From contig NC_059419.1 of the NCBI RefSeq assembly GCF_905220565.1, forward strand, positions 2,046,001 to 2,110,000: a stretch of DNA of 64,000 nt, given 5' to 3'. Made by a program: the position numbers and the translations under genes. The notes under the pieces were generated by a model. It did no database searches and had not been told where the DNA came from. It saw nothing but the letters and a program-made list of their open reading frames with translations. Shown in pieces: positions 23,701 to 35,547 of this stretch (position 1 is its first letter; every line of letters starts with the position of its first letter). This DNA is from Melitaea cinxia (taxonomy: Eukaryota > Arthropoda > Insecta > Lepidoptera > Nymphalidae).

Positions 23701-24011
23701 TTTTAATTTCGGGATTTTCACGAAAATTATATAAAAAAATAACTATATTGTTTTTCATAAGACAGTTTTAAATGTTTGCTTATATGACTGTATATCTGAT
23801 TTTGGAACGGTTAAAATAAGAAAAAGGAGGTTATGGCATGGCAACATATCTTTTATCTCGTAATTCGCACGAGATCAGGATAACGCCGTTAAAATAATAA
23901 TGAGATAGAATTTCCTACAGGAACGAAGATTGAACAGGTTGAACGATTATTGAACTGATTTCAAAATGATTCACAAAACTTATATATATACATATATTAT
24001 ATATATGTCTA

Positions 24012-24250
24012 CTAGCTGTGCCCACGACTTCGTCCACGTGGAATAGTGGCTTAGTGACTTTGCATAACTTTTTTATTTATGAACCGATTGACATGAAACA
24101 AACACTAAATGTTAAGTGAAGCTTACCATAATATATTAGTGAAAACAACATCTAAATCAGATAAGCCTTTTTTGAGATTAGTGTGCACGAACGCACAGAC
24201 AAATAGACAAACAGACAAAAATTCCAACAATCATTGTTTTGAGTGCTATT
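24012..24250 (-). repeat. HelF-related element, 5' end unclear
   Basis: CTAG at 24012-24015 followed inward by CTGTGCCCACGACTTCGTCC. The opposite boundary could not be found. Confidence 0.45.
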
Positions 24251-24457
24251 TGCGTTTATAAATATCCCAATAATATTTTTTCTCATATGTCTTCCATGTA
24301 CAGACAGCGATGTGTTACATTTTCATTATATGTATTGATTAAAAATAAATAATGAAATAGAAGTAGCTATCGGCTCATTTGAGCTCTGAGATCAATTTTA
24401 ATTGAACATTTTATGGATATAGATTTAGATATTTAATGAGTACTAAATAGTAATTTA

Positions 24458-24697
24458 ACTAAGGTACAGGGAATATTTCTGCTGGAGCAGCCCGACTGGG
24501 GAAGTACCTCGACCTTACAGAAGATCACAGCTAAATAATACTGCTTTCAAGCAGTGTTGTGTTCCTGTGGTGAGTAAGGTGACCAGAGAGTGAGTAGGGT
24601 TGACAACGCGCTTGCGATGCTTCTCGTGTTGCAGGCGTCTATACGCTATAGTAATTGCTAACCATCAGATGAGCCTTACGCTAGTTTGCCAGTTTGC
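24458..24697 (+). mobile_element. Family B copy
   Basis: The 5' block is shortened (CTAAGGTACAGGGAATATTT), and the CTCCTGGGG block is replaced by a short GAGTGAGTAGG. Confidence 0.6.
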
Positions 24698-24997
24698 GAC
24701 CAATGACAATGAACAATGTGCAAAGAAATTTCCACTCTCTCGCCGAACGCTCAATATCCTTGCTGATACATACACATGATTTTTTATATAATCTGTCGTT
24801 AGTTAACACTTTACCTTATTCCCTGACGCAATAGCCCAGGAAATGTTACCGTTGGGAGCGGTTTCGCAAGAATTTCGACCAATTCGATATTTTTTTGTAA
24901 AAAATATATATGTTGTAACGTATTTTTTTAAACATCGACCATTTAAAACTAGAACTACGATAGCTTAATCTGTTTTAGATAACAGGGAAGGCACGTT

Positions 24998-25112
24998 GTA
25001 CGTTGACAGAGTTTGCAGTGACCCTGCTTTCTGCTCTGCTTTTTGTTCGATTCTCGAGTTTGAGTGTGATATATCTATTCTTATATATGTATTATTTACA
25101 TTCATATTTATG
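24998..25112 (+). repeat. Family M SINE, 5' half
   Basis: GTTGACAGAGTTTGCAGTGA and GTTCGATTCTCGAGTTTGAG; ends in the AT tract, 40 bp before the piggyBac TTAA. Confidence 0.5.
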
Positions 25113-25150
25113 ACAAATAAAAATGTCTAAATATATCAGCCGGTTGTTAC

Positions 25151-26477
25151 TTAACCCTCCGGTGCGCGCGCAACTTTTTGTGACACGAACAGTCGCGCGT
25201 GGGTCGAAAAGACCCGTACTTCCAAAATATTTTTTACTATGTGTTAAAAGACTTTTCGTTTTTTATTTTTTATTAATAAAAAAAGAATGTAATAATACAA
25301 TGCTGAGATATAAATCTTATTTCTCATATAAATAATTTCAATTTTTTAGAAAAGTTGAAATATTTGGGAAAATACATGAGTTTTGACATGTAGTAACAAT
25401 TATCATAGAGAAACTTTTTTTTTGCTACAGTAATAGTAAAAAAAACTTTATTTTTATAGAAAGTAATCAACATTACCTTAAATAGAGCAATAAAATTAAA
25501 GTTTTTACATAACAATATTTTTTTTTATAAGGCTTCAAATTATCGTAAAAATCGAGATAAAAAAATTATTATTTATTATATAATTAATCTTATCACAGTC
25601 TAATGTTAATTAGTACTTCGTTTCTGACTACAGTTACTACATAGAAATGAAGTGTGGTTCCCACAAATATAAGTATAACAATATTTGCATTGGGTTTTAG
25701 ACTTTCTGTTCTTTCTAGTAGGGCAGATCGAACACCGCCCGCGAACACCACTAGGCCCTGGGACTGCAGAGGTCTCTGGATTATTTTCTTTGCCCAATAC
25801 TTGAAATGTTCCGTTTCGGAGGTGTCTGGGTAAAAATGTTATAGAAGTCCTCTTTTCTATCTGGTTTTTACGAGGGTCAAAGAAAGTTCCTTTACGTTTC
25901 TTGGAGGCTTGTCAATATTCCAGTAAGTAGTGCCGTTCCTGCCTGGAAAGTATCCTTGACGGATGTGACTCAGAGTTATATCAACGAGATCAGGTCTTCT
26001 ATGTAATAAACTGTCAGTCATATTTCCTTTTCTAGTAGGAACAGGTTCAGAAACATCTTCTTCACCACCTTGGCAAGAATCTGAGTCGTTTTCAAAGGTT
26101 TCCAAATTGTCCTCTTTTTATGGATGAAATTTCTCGCTCTATTTCATCTTCTTCCAAAACTTATGCTATTCTTTGGTCATTTAAACGATTTCGCAACATT
26201 TGCAAACAAAAATAAAATAAATAATAATATGACGATAGTAAATAATTTACGTACACAAGACGTCGCACGTGGGTCGAAATGACCCATACTCACTTTAGAC
26301 GTTATTATACTCCAAGCACCGATCGCAAACTGGCTGAGGCGAGGTCTGTGGGCAGACTTTATACTAACTTGAAGGTACTGGGAGTGACCATTAGAAGTAA
26401 CTAAAATTTAAAAAGTTATTGAACAAAAATCGAGGTACTGGGTCCTTTCGACCCACGCGCGCCCACTCGCGGGTTAA
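25151..26477 (-). mobile_element. Internally deleted piggyBac element with TTAA ends
   Basis: The element is bounded by TTAA at 25151-25154 and 26474-26477, the piggyBac target duplication. Both ends continue inward as CCC followed by GC-rich sequence (CCCTCCGGTGCGCGCGC on the left; CCCGCGAGTGGGCGCGCG on the right, read inward). Subterminal copies of a GTGGGTCGAAA-n-GACCC block lie inside each end. At 1327 bp it is roughly half the length of an autonomous piggyBac. It encodes only the two extremities of a transposase on the minus strand, so the catalytic core has been lost. Confidence 0.85.
25606..26105 (-). pseudogene. piggyBac transposase: N-terminus joined to C-terminal cysteine-rich domain, core deleted
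   Basis: The first frame (26105-25857, 82 codons) is an acidic N-terminus ending with GRNGTTYWNIDKPPRN, typical of the stretch before the catalytic core. The second frame (25797-25606) is the C-terminal cysteine-rich domain. It has CSIC, CKYC, CGNH and CSNC pairs spaced like the RING-like zinc domain that binds piggyBac ends. Sequence between them (25857-25797) still reads as transposase-like (TFLPRHLRNG) in one frame. The DDD catalytic region that should lie between the two parts is absent. No active transposase can be made, but the ends could still be mobilised in trans. Confidence 0.75.
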
Positions 26478-26989
26478 AGCACAGGCTTTAAATTGACTAT
26501 TTTAGGAAAACATGACCATGTAAGGTAATGATAAACATGTTGTCTGACTTATGATAGCAAAGCTGAACCTCGATTCTGACTCTGAATGACTTGCCATGTA
26601 TTGGCGAATATGATAAATAATAAAGCAAACGCAGTCAGAACCAAGTGAGAGTCCTAGTCAAGTAACACAAATTAAAACGTACAAGCCAGAACTGTATCTT
26701 AAGGGAAACAGGGATTTCCTTTTACGAAATAAAAGACTTTCGGCCTCGAAAAATGGGTTCTTATTACTGGCAATAGGAAACGGAATCTTATAGCTATACG
26801 GTCTTCGTGGCTTTATTCGTTGTGACTTGTATCATATATATTAATAAAAAAATTAAAGCTATACTTAACAACTGTATAACGCTTTCTTGAAAAATTTCAT
26901 GTGGTTTGCTTTTTTACATAACATACATTAAGTAAGGAATTATTGGCTGGTCACACATTATCATATATACGCTACGCTAAGGTTAAGTT

Positions 26990-27253
26990 TGGCTTTCTTT
27001 CTTAGAAAAAAAATCTTATAATTACTCCACATAAATTATATATCATTTTTTAGATAATTGCCTGCTCTACCGGTCTCCACAACAAAAAAAAGGTACTGCT
27101 TTTGTTTTTGTAAATTAATTAATTATTAAAATGATATCTTATATGACGGCTTTGATTTTGAAACAACGTCAACGAGATTGACTATCAGTAAATTTTTTGT
27201 TCGATTTCAGGCTATTTTTTTCAAACAACGCTCGTGAAACCGGGCCCAGCTAG
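26990..27253 (+). repeat. HelI Helitron-like element
   Basis: Ends CCGGGCCCAGCTAG (27250-27253) before a T. The body (ATTGC-TGCTCTACC, AATTAATTAATTATTAAAAT, TTTGAAACAACGTCAAC) also occurs at 11170-11345, where the 3' end is missing. Confidence 0.5.
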
Positions 27254-27570
27254 TTATAATAATAATTATTACATACACATCTTTCAATGTACACCAGAAA
27301 AAATATCAAATAAAAAATTCAAAAAATATTTTTCCAAAAGTCCCAAAAGACTTTTTTCCATCTTTAAACGAATACTTTTTTCACTGTTTGTCCTTTTAAA
27401 TGATTTTTTTCTCATGGGTTGACTAGAAGAGATTTTTTCTGAGATAAATCCATCTTTGCGATAAACCTTGTAAATATGTTTTTCTGTATCTGTAAAAAAA
27501 CTACAATTACTACTTATGTAAGAACAATCACACGTGATATAACTAGTTAAAGACTTACTACTACTACGAC

Positions 27571-27608
27571 TAGAGGATGAATCACATAACTATGTGATTC
27601 ATCCTCTA
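27571..27608. repeat. Perfect palindrome, 18-bp arms, 2-nt spacer
   Basis: TAGAGGATGAATCACATA (27571-27588) and its complement (27591-27608). The right arm is the end of a family C SINE. Confidence 0.9.
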
Positions 27609-27860
27609 ACATCCTACTTCGGGTCATAGGCGTCTTTCTACATGTCGAATAAGGCTCGGAGCTTAATCCATCACAATGCGGATTTGCGGATACACTCCCT
27701 ACTATGAATTAGAATTACTATTAGGTGTCCTCGATAACAATTGGGACCGACAGCTTAACGTGGTGGAGGTATGATGAGGAGACGCACAAGGACAGATGTC
27801 CAGACCAGAAAGGAATATTTGCAGAAATATACACGGCACATGGACTACTACACCAGAGCG
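27590..27860 (-). mobile_element. Family C SINE, 5' end eroded
   Basis: CATCCTCTAACATCCTACTT to ATATACACGGCAC. Its left end is the right arm of an 18-bp palindrome. Confidence 0.55.
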
Positions 27861-28271
27861 ATGTGTGTAAAAATAAGTACATAATCATTTTAAGTTAACA
27901 TTTATTACATCTTGTAAATAGATTAAACGAACAGTAAATCGTCAATGAAAGGAGCTTGTATTCGAGAATTCAATTAAGTATGCTTGTAAGCAACAGGTGA
28001 AACTAAAGCGTGTTGGCAGCCATGTGTAATTGCTTGTAACACATGTGTAGAGCTTGTTAAATGTTCTGTACCGTAAACGCTATTGTTTAGAACGTTTTCT
28101 CAATAAATATTTAGACGGAATGTTTAAGATTAATTCTGATTCATTCAAAAACTATGATGAGTTTTGAAACTTAATTGGTTGTATTAGCATTTAAATTTCT
28201 GATTCTGACAATTATTAAAATATTGGATTTTGTATCGATATTACTCTTATAGTTTGCTGTGTGATTACGCC

Positions 28272-28351
28272 AGTAAAGAATTTAGCAACTCCCTCTCTTC
28301 CCATGGGTGTCGTAAGAGGCGACTAAGGGATAACACAGTTCCGCTACCACC
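28272..28351 (-). repeat. Family A, 3' part on the minus strand
   Basis: CTCCCTCTCTTCCCATGGGTG and the following GTCGTAAGAGGCGACTAAGG match the 3' third of family A. Confidence 0.6.
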
Positions 28352-28956
28352 AAACAAAACACACGAATTCAAAAAGTAATTATGAAGCGCGAAGAAGGAT
28401 TTTTGCGAAGTGGAGGGAGGCTGCAGGGTTCATTGCAGACCCAAATCATTAAGAAATTAACATTAGACACCTCCTTTTTATTTATTTAGTTCATATTTTT
28501 TTACTAAAGACTGTCGAATAGATATTAATATTTTAGCAAAAAAAACCAATATTTTACATATATATTTTTTATCTTTTGCTTTACTTATTTTTTGTTTACG
28601 TGTCTCTTGGTATACTTGTGTGTGTTGTGGTGAAGAATATTTGCACTGTATTTGTACGATATAGTTATCCTTCTTCCTTTGCTTAACGTACAATTTATGG
28701 GATATTACAAATTGAACGTTTCTATTCGCAAAATTGTAATAAGAATTTAATAGAATCCGGACAGCAGTATTGGTGTCTACTCTCATCATGGATCAACGTG
28801 TCACGTTCTCGTTTCTGTGACAGAACGTTTCTTATTGGAGTCACTTTTTACTGGTATTTACTTATTGATAGTTAAAATATTCATCTTTTTATACATTTTC
28901 GATTGTTAAGTAATTGAACTTAAGATTCGAAGGCTATTTATATATCTTCTTCAATG

Positions 28957-29203
28957 AGACTAGCCCGATGGCGCAGTTTGTAGTGACCCTGCTTTCTGAT
29001 CCGGGGGTTGTGGGTTCTATTCCCACCCCGAGTCTGGATATGTATTTATTTATATATTTATATATGCACTATTTATAAGTATGTTTATCGAAAAAAAAAA
29101 ATATATAGCTATACCAGTCAGCTGTTACCTATAACACAAGCATTAAGTTGCTTACTTTAGGAACAGACGACCGTGTGCGTATTGTGTAGATATTTATTTA
29201 TTT
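28957..29203 (+). mobile_element. Family M SINE, full length
   Basis: GACTAGCCCGATGGCGCAG to GTGTAGATATTTATTTATTT. The B-box is GGTTCTATTCC, one change from consensus. Confidence 0.75.
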
Positions 29204-29248
29204 AATGCAGTTAAAATGAGCTTTTAAATAATTATTACAGTGCACTTT

Positions 29249-29550
29249 TTAGAGAGTTAGATAAACAGATATTATTTCCTGTACACCAAATTTGAATGTC
29301 ATACATAAATTTTGAATGCTCTCAGACTTATTCAATTGCTCCTCGGTTATGTCGAGATAGCCAGTGTCAGCATAGTCATAGATAGGTAAGAGAAGACTAT
29401 GTGCTAGCGCAATTTTGGTGGGCGTAGCAAGAAAATTTAGTAGCATACGAAGGGATTCCAAAGCAGAAAAAAATTTACGACTTATTTCACAAATCTATTG
29501 ACACCAGAAAAGACCACAGAAAGGTTTTGATCAAATATTATTCCTAAATC
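29249..29550 (-). pseudogene. Non-LTR reverse transcriptase thumb/C-terminal fragment
   Basis: Minus-strand reading starts with DLGIIFDQNLS (about 29550-29518), the block that follows the RT palm. After frame breaks it continues as TPTKIALAHSLLLPIYDYAD and EEQLNKSESIQNLC (29461-29290). This is the recognised post-catalytic region of Jockey/CR1-clade RTs. The final part has drifted out of frame. No catalytic motif is present. It lies directly upstream of a family C SINE. Confidence 0.7.
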
Positions 29551-29612
29551 AATAAATCAAAGAAATCGCAGTATGGAATTTTAATACCGTTAAAAAATTT
29601 TAGGAGACGATT

Positions 29613-29944
29613 GACGACGCTTTGGCGCAACGGTCACAGCACTGGTTTGTGGCTGTTGCGGTAGCGGGTGCGGGTTCGTTCCCCACACGTGACAAACATT
29701 TGTGTTGGCCATAATGTTTGCCGTAGTCTGGCAATTTGTGCAGTCCTTGTGGGTCTCCCCACCGTGCCTCGGAGAGCACCTTAAGCCGCCAGTCTCGGAT
29801 GTTATCATGTACACAGGATAGCGGTCGTTACTCATAGTAGGGAATATATCGGTCAACCCGAATTGGAGCTGCGTCGTGGATTAAGCTCTGACCATTCTTC
29901 TACAGGGAGAACGAGGTCTATGCCCAGCACTGGGATATTACAGG
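29613..29944 (+). mobile_element. Family C tRNA-headed SINE, near full length
   Basis: Reference copy. The head GACGACGCTTTGGCGCAACGG holds a pol III A-box, and GGTTCGTTCCCC is a B-box. The body carries GGGTCTCCCCACCGTGCCTC and ends GCCCAGCACTGGGATATTAC without a long A-tail. Confidence 0.75.
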
Positions 29945-30439
29945 CCAAAACTCTTTAAAAATTACAGGAGATAATTGTGTATTTTACAATAATCACTGTC
30001 CTCGCACTCGTACTTCCTCTAACGTTGCTGATGTCATTGGGTGACGGGAGCCATTTAATATCAGATGAATCCATCCTCTCGTTTACAACCTTAATATGTA
30101 CAAAAAAAAAACGAAATCCGTGATAAACACGAATTTTATTTCAATTAAGATCTCCATTTTAATGATGTCAGAAAAAAATTGTCCCTTCAGCGTGTAACTA
30201 CGTCTTCACGAGTCACAATTGATTGAATTGACCTTGTTGTTCTCGTAATTAGATAGGTCACTTAGATATGGTCAGTTCTGTCCATTCCTGATAGATTAAT
30301 GAATGTACTGTGACTCTAACATCTGTTTGTAGTAAGTTTATTGAAAATATAATAATGAAATTAATAAATAAATAAATAAAATAAATAAATTAAGGAAGAA
30401 TAGACGGATATTTATTATTTGAGTCTACTGTTTGGACAA

Positions 30440-30510
30440 AATCGGAATATTTATTATTTTTATTTTATGTAATTATTTTTATTTTATGTAATTATTTTTA
30501 TTTCAAAATG
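30440..30510. repeat. Short tandem repeat, ~20-bp unit
   Basis: ATTATTTTTATTTTATGTA is repeated about three times, preceded by (AAAT)n at 30360-30395. Confidence 0.75.
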
Positions 30511-30556
30511 TAACATGTACATATTTATAATGCACATTTAAGAACTGATTATTATT

Positions 30557-30840
30557 ATTTTTTTTTATGTCACTAGGTCGGCAAACAAGCGTACGGCTCA
30601 CCTGATGGTAAGCGATTACCGTAGCTTATAGACGCCTGCAACACCAGAAGCATCGCAAGCGCGTTACCGACCCAATCCCCAATCCCCCCAGGAGCTCTGG
30701 TCACCTTACTCACCAACAGGAACACAATACTGCTTCAAAATAGTATTATTTTGCTGTGATCTTCTGTAAGGTCGTGGTACTACCCCAGTCGGGCTGCTCC
30801 ATATTTTGAGCAGGAAATTCTGCTGTGCCCTACCTCAGTT
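30557..30840 (-). mobile_element. Family B SINE-like element, near full length
   Basis: This is the reference copy. On the minus strand it begins AACTGAGGTAGGGCACAGCA, passes GGAGCAGCCCGACTGGGG, CTCCTGGGGGGATTGGGG and CGCTTGCGATGCTTCTGG, and ends CCGACCTAGTGACATAAA with an A-run. I see no tRNA-like head or coding. Both the tail and the high copy number point to a retroposon mobilised by a LINE. Confidence 0.75.
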
Positions 30841-30987
30841 AAACATTATATTTTATTACATAGTTTATTATTACAGATAATTGCAGTAATATAGACGGCT
30901 CATCGACTTTAATACTTAGTTTTGTGGTGAAGATATTCTCAACCTTGTTCCTCTACTATTTTCCTACCACAGGAAGTGAGACACGAT

Positions 30988-31105
30988 TTATTTATTTATT
31001 TATTTATTCTTAATTTACATCAAAATACAGACACATATAAATAAAGATACAATACAAGATGTACAAACGCGATCTTATCGCTAAATAGCGATTTCTTCCA
31101 GATAA
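30988..31105 (-). repeat. LINE-tail-like repeat, copy 2
   Basis: (TTTA)n then TTCTTAATTTACATC to GATTTCTTCCAGATAACC, related to 13.8 kb. Confidence 0.4.
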
Positions 31106-31499
31106 CCTTTGGGTACTGGACACGATACAATAGCAGCGGTTAGAAGTGTGGACAAATTAAGGAGGAAAAATCAATAATAAATAGATAAAAACTACGATAT
31201 GATAGACTTACATAATTATCAAATAACGATAATCGACCACTGTAGGGGTAAAACATATTTTAATATATTTTTATTTCAGTTAAATCAGGGAGCTTTAAAT
31301 AATTGATTGCAATTTGCAAATGAATATTTATGATGAATTGAGATCGAATCTGGAACCGGTAGAACCAATTGTGTATATCTATACAATATCAGCATTGAGA
31401 AATGCTGGAATATTACAAGCCTTATTCGTAATTCTATTAACTACTTAGATTAAACGTATAAAAAAACATTTAGGTATAAAAATTAATCACCTCCTTCTT

Positions 31500-31665
31500 A
31501 ATCGACTTCAAAAAAGGAGTAGGTTACTCAATTCGACCGTATTAACCGTTATACCGTTTATAATTGTGATAATTCTTTTTTTGTTGGAAAAGAGATATCC
31601 TAAGGTTGGTATCATGATAAGAAAGTCAGGTTATGATGATGGAATCCCAGAGAAATCGAAAATCG
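31500..31665 (-). repeat. Family G 3' part, minus strand
   Basis: CGACTTCAAAAAAGGAGTAG to GGAATCCCAGAGAAATCGAA. Confidence 0.55.
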
Positions 31666-32213
31666 TTCTGACGACTATAGTTGTCACAAAATAATAGATA
31701 ACGTGAAACGTAAATAGTGAAGTAACCATACAACTCGGTATTCGATACTGACGATAAATCGATTCAAGTTTGTATGAGTATTTGATATGATTATGAAATG
31801 TAAAGTGCATTTGATTAAAATTTTGATCAGAAATTTAACTTAAAATTTAATATTGTAGGTAATTTTTCAAATAATACAATGGTACAAAAGGTCAATTTGT
31901 CTTTATTTTATATTTTTATATGGTTTTCTATTGTCTACATGAATTTTAATCATTATATTGAAACATTTTTTTCGGATTATATCGCGGTTTATTAACCAAA
32001 TCAAAATTCTATTCACAACTTTGAGCGCCAAGCTCTTTTTTTTCAGTAAAGATCACGACACAACATTTAATTACGATTAAAATCGAATGAAGTTGGTGAA
32101 ATTCAGTAATTATTCAGTTACAGCACTAGTGTTTAAAAAATAAAAGACTTAGACGTAACTATTTATGAGACGTTTCGTAATAATTAGAAATGCTACTGTA
32201 AAGTAAGTGCGAA

Positions 32214-32252
32214 AAGAATACTCCCAATATGGTATATATTGGGAGTATTCTT
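32214..32252. repeat. Perfect palindrome, 17-bp arms, 5-nt spacer
   Basis: AAGAATACTCCCAATAT (32214-32230) and its complement (32236-32252), abutting the 3' end of a family C SINE. Confidence 0.9.
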
Positions 32253-32600
32253 CTTCAGCCTGTAATATCCCACTACTGGGCATAGGCCTCTTTCCCCATG
32301 TAGGAGAAGGGTCAGAGCTTAATCCACCACGCTGCTCCAATGCAGGTTGGCGGATATATTCCCTACTATGAGTAACGATCGCTATCAGGTGTACATGATA
32401 ACAACCGGGACCGACGGCTTAACGTGCTCTCCGAGGCACGGTGGGGAGACCCACAAGGGCTGCACAAACACCCAGACCACGGCAAACACCTGTATGGTCA
32501 ATACAAATGTTTGTCTGTTTGTCATATGCGGGGATCGCACCCGCAACCGCCAGCGCAACAGGCACAATCATAGCTGTGATCGTTGCGTCAACGCGGCGTC
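32253..32600 (-). mobile_element. Family C SINE, full length
   Basis: CAGCCTGTAATATCCCACTA to GACGCAACG with the tRNA head at the right. Its left end touches a 17-bp-arm palindrome. Confidence 0.75.
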
Positions 32601-32811
32601 GCGGCGTCCCTCCCATCTATCATATTATCTCCCAATATATTCTATCATATTAAATTTATTTAACGCGCCAAAAAATGTTCGTATGTTTTAAAAACAATTT
32701 ATGTTGTTAATAATTATTTTATAGTTTCATACAGTTTCGTACCAAATTACGTTCTAGGGCATTTCTCAAATGTCCAACAGGCCTCTTATTTTGTAACGAC
32801 TATAGTGCGTT

Positions 32812-32892
32812 TGTTAATTTTTTTCGTCTACGTACATTGTATTACTTGTTTATGTAATTGAGGTCTTTTTTTCCGTTTGCTAGCAAACACAT
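32812..32892 (-). repeat. Family G 5' end, minus strand
   Basis: TTCGTCTACGTACATTGTAT to GTTTGCTAGCAAACACA. Confidence 0.5.
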
Positions 32893-33235
32893 ATATTATT
32901 TGAAGCTACATCTTTCGTGTTATTCACGTTTACGTGATTATCGTTAATTTGGTAGTCAAATGAATGTAATTAGGTCACTCACTCCATTACGTGAATGCAT
33001 ATTTTTATGAATTCTTTTCGGGGAAAAATCAATTATAAGATTAATAACTACAAATTCTTTCATTACAAATATCCTTATTAGAAAATATATGCGCTGAAAA
33101 CTATTAAATTTTGGCCAATCATAGATATTAGAGATAAGTACACCTTTGCTTTTAACCTAATAATTATGTATTGTATGATTATGTGTGTATTTTAAGTGTG
33201 TTAAAGTACTAACATATATATATTACTAGCTTTTA

Positions 33236-33408
33236 CCCGCGGTTTCGTTGGCATTGAATTTGTTTTTAATAAAAAGTATACTGTATTACTTCTAATACCT
33301 CCAAGAATATGTGTTCACAGTTTCATAATATATATAAATAGGTTAAGTAGTTTTTGCGTGAAAGCGTAACAAACAAACCTACATTCATATTTATAATATC
33401 AGTACGGA
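33236..33408 (-). mobile_element. HelK non-autonomous Helitron-like element
   Basis: On the minus strand it starts TCCGTACTGATATTATAAAT, includes TTTGTTACGCTTTCACGCAA and ends CCGCGGGTAAAAGCTAG before a T. These ends match a very common lepidopteran Helitron, from memory. Confidence 0.7.
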
Positions 33409-33903
33409 TTATCCGAATTCTAATATGGTCTATTAACACAAAATATTCTTCGATATAGTAAAACTTATTCCCATTACTTAATAAAAGATATACCAGCTAT
33501 TGCCGCCATTTTGATAGGATTAACAACCATTTGCTGAGTCGAGCTTCAGGAAGGCGGGAAGGCAACATTTCCTGCGTTTGATGGATGAGTTATCGTTATC
33601 GGCTGATCGACCCATTGTCAAGTTAATGTATCTTAATGCTTCCCATATTTATATACATACGGACCAATTATTTGCTATGACAATTTTTTGTAGTATAATC
33701 TAATCTTTATATACACTAAAATTAATAGATCATGTTTTTTGTCTATTATGAAATGACCAAAAAGTATTTATTAGTTTTATGTGCTGTCGATTACAGATAG
33801 GTATGGCGAATTGAAGTTAATACAATTGTATCGTACTAACACTAATGTATCATTCGTTGCTACAAAATTGATTTTAAAGGTATTTTCAGTTTCTTATTCG
33901 AAA

Positions 33904-34198
33904 CTAGCTGTCCCCGCTTTGTTCACGTGGAATTTAAAAAAAAATATTGTTCAGTTGACAGAGTTATAAAATAAATAAATTTCTAAAATTGAAGTAGCCT
34001 AAGTTACTCCTTATTATATCAGCTATCTGCCAGTGAAAGTTCCGTCAAAATTAGTCCAGCCATTTCAGAGATTAGCCGGAACAAACAGGCAGATAGACAG
34101 ACAGACAAAAATAGTAAAAAATGTTATTTTGTTTTATGTACCGTGTATACATCCATATGCATTTAGTAAAAAGCGGTTATTTTATTTATTTGTATAGA
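33904..34198 (-). mobile_element. HelF non-autonomous Helitron-like element
   Basis: 5' TCTATACAAATAAATAAAAT and 3' GGGGACAGCTAG before T on the minus strand. Shares AAAATAACCGCTTTTTACTA and the CTGACTGT-like CAGACAGACAAAAAT block with the copy at 51.4 kb. Confidence 0.65.
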
Positions 34199-34456
34199 TT
34201 ACAGAAGAACAATATTTATTCATCAAAGTTTAGGTTGTATGTAATTAAAATAATTTCCCCATCTTTTATTATAGAATTCTAGATTATCCTCTTACGAGTA
34301 TCATTGCGTTTAACATTGAAAATACTTGTGTCAACCTTTTAGGTTGGTTACCAATTATGACATCAGATATGTGGATCTAACAAACATTTAAAAGTATTTC
34401 TGTTCATTGTTGTAGAGCTATTTTTTTGTCATACATTTTGTTGACTATATTTTATT

Positions 34457-34606
34457 GAATCAGCCCGTACATCTAACTTTTGAGTTTAGACCTCCACCTC
34501 CATATAGACGGTCGGAGTATAATCCACCACGCTGTACCAGTGCGAGTTGACGAATATGTTTCTTATTATAAGAGTAATAATTGCTATTAGGTATCTGTGA
34601 TAACGA
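34457..34606 (-). repeat. Family C fragment
   Basis: The ATCCACCACGCTGTACCAGTG and ATTGCTATTAGGTATC blocks identify the 3' half. Confidence 0.5.
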
Positions 34607-35194
34607 GACCTTCTGAAATTGTCCATTTCAAAAATCTGATCAAAATAGAGACTTATTTTATACGTAATAGATTTTTGAGTGAGAATTCTTATCCATACGT
34701 TTCGGGGTCAAGCCTGTACTTATGTCGAGTGATGACCCCTCTTGACTGACTCAGTGATGACTCTTTCACACTTATAGCTATCCTAGCTTCATCCCTCTCG
34801 CACCCGTAGTGCCACTTGAATGAATGAAGGCAATTGCAGGTTTTTTACGATTTCACTCGACTTTGTGCGTTCATTTGCTTGTATTCAAAGTGGTAAGTAA
34901 TTTTTATGTAAAAGGTTATAATTTTATGGTGTATGAAAGACATTTTTACTTATGTTAACATTGTAATTGAAACCAGATATATTTAGAGAAAAATAAATGT
35001 GAAATTCAAACCTGTAAAGCAACGTGTCGCATACAGCTTCAAAGCATTATGTAATCTCTCCAAGAAAAGATTTGTATAGGTAACTAATGAAACAATAGCA
35101 GACTAGTATAGTATTGCTCAGTAGAGTATTCAATATATAATTTGTGTAAAAATTATATGAATTTGTAATAAACAACGACGTTTTTACAAGGAAA

Positions 35195-35393
35195 TCTTAT
35201 ATATAAAATTCTCGTGTCACAATGTTAGTTACAATACTCCTCCGAAACGGGTGGACAGATTTTTATGAAATTTTGTGTGCATATCGGGTAGATCTGAGAA
35301 TCGGCCAACATCTATTTTTCATACCCCTAAGTTATGAGGGGGGGGGGGGGTTAATAACAAATATGAGAAAACAACGTTTATGAGGTCTGCTAG
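35195..35393 (+). mobile_element. HelE copy inserted between A and T
   Basis: Begins TCTTATATATAAAATTCTCG after an A and ends CTAG before a T, exactly as Helitrons insert. Most of the central part is deleted, and a run of 13 G lies at about 35339-35350. Confidence 0.75.
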
Positions 35394-35547
35394 TATTATT
35401 ATAATTTTTAAGACAAGTTTGTCGATTTTTTAGATCCTCTTTGATCTTTATCATTTGTGCTTAATACAGATTAAAATAAAATGTAGGCATACTTCGATAT
35501 ATTATTTTTTTTTGTATCAATCTCACACCAGTAATGAGTTTTAGCAA

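Noticed and set aside
32347..32691. Several frames of 60-114 codons on both strands
   Set aside because: They lie within a full-length family C SINE; the open frames follow from its base composition.
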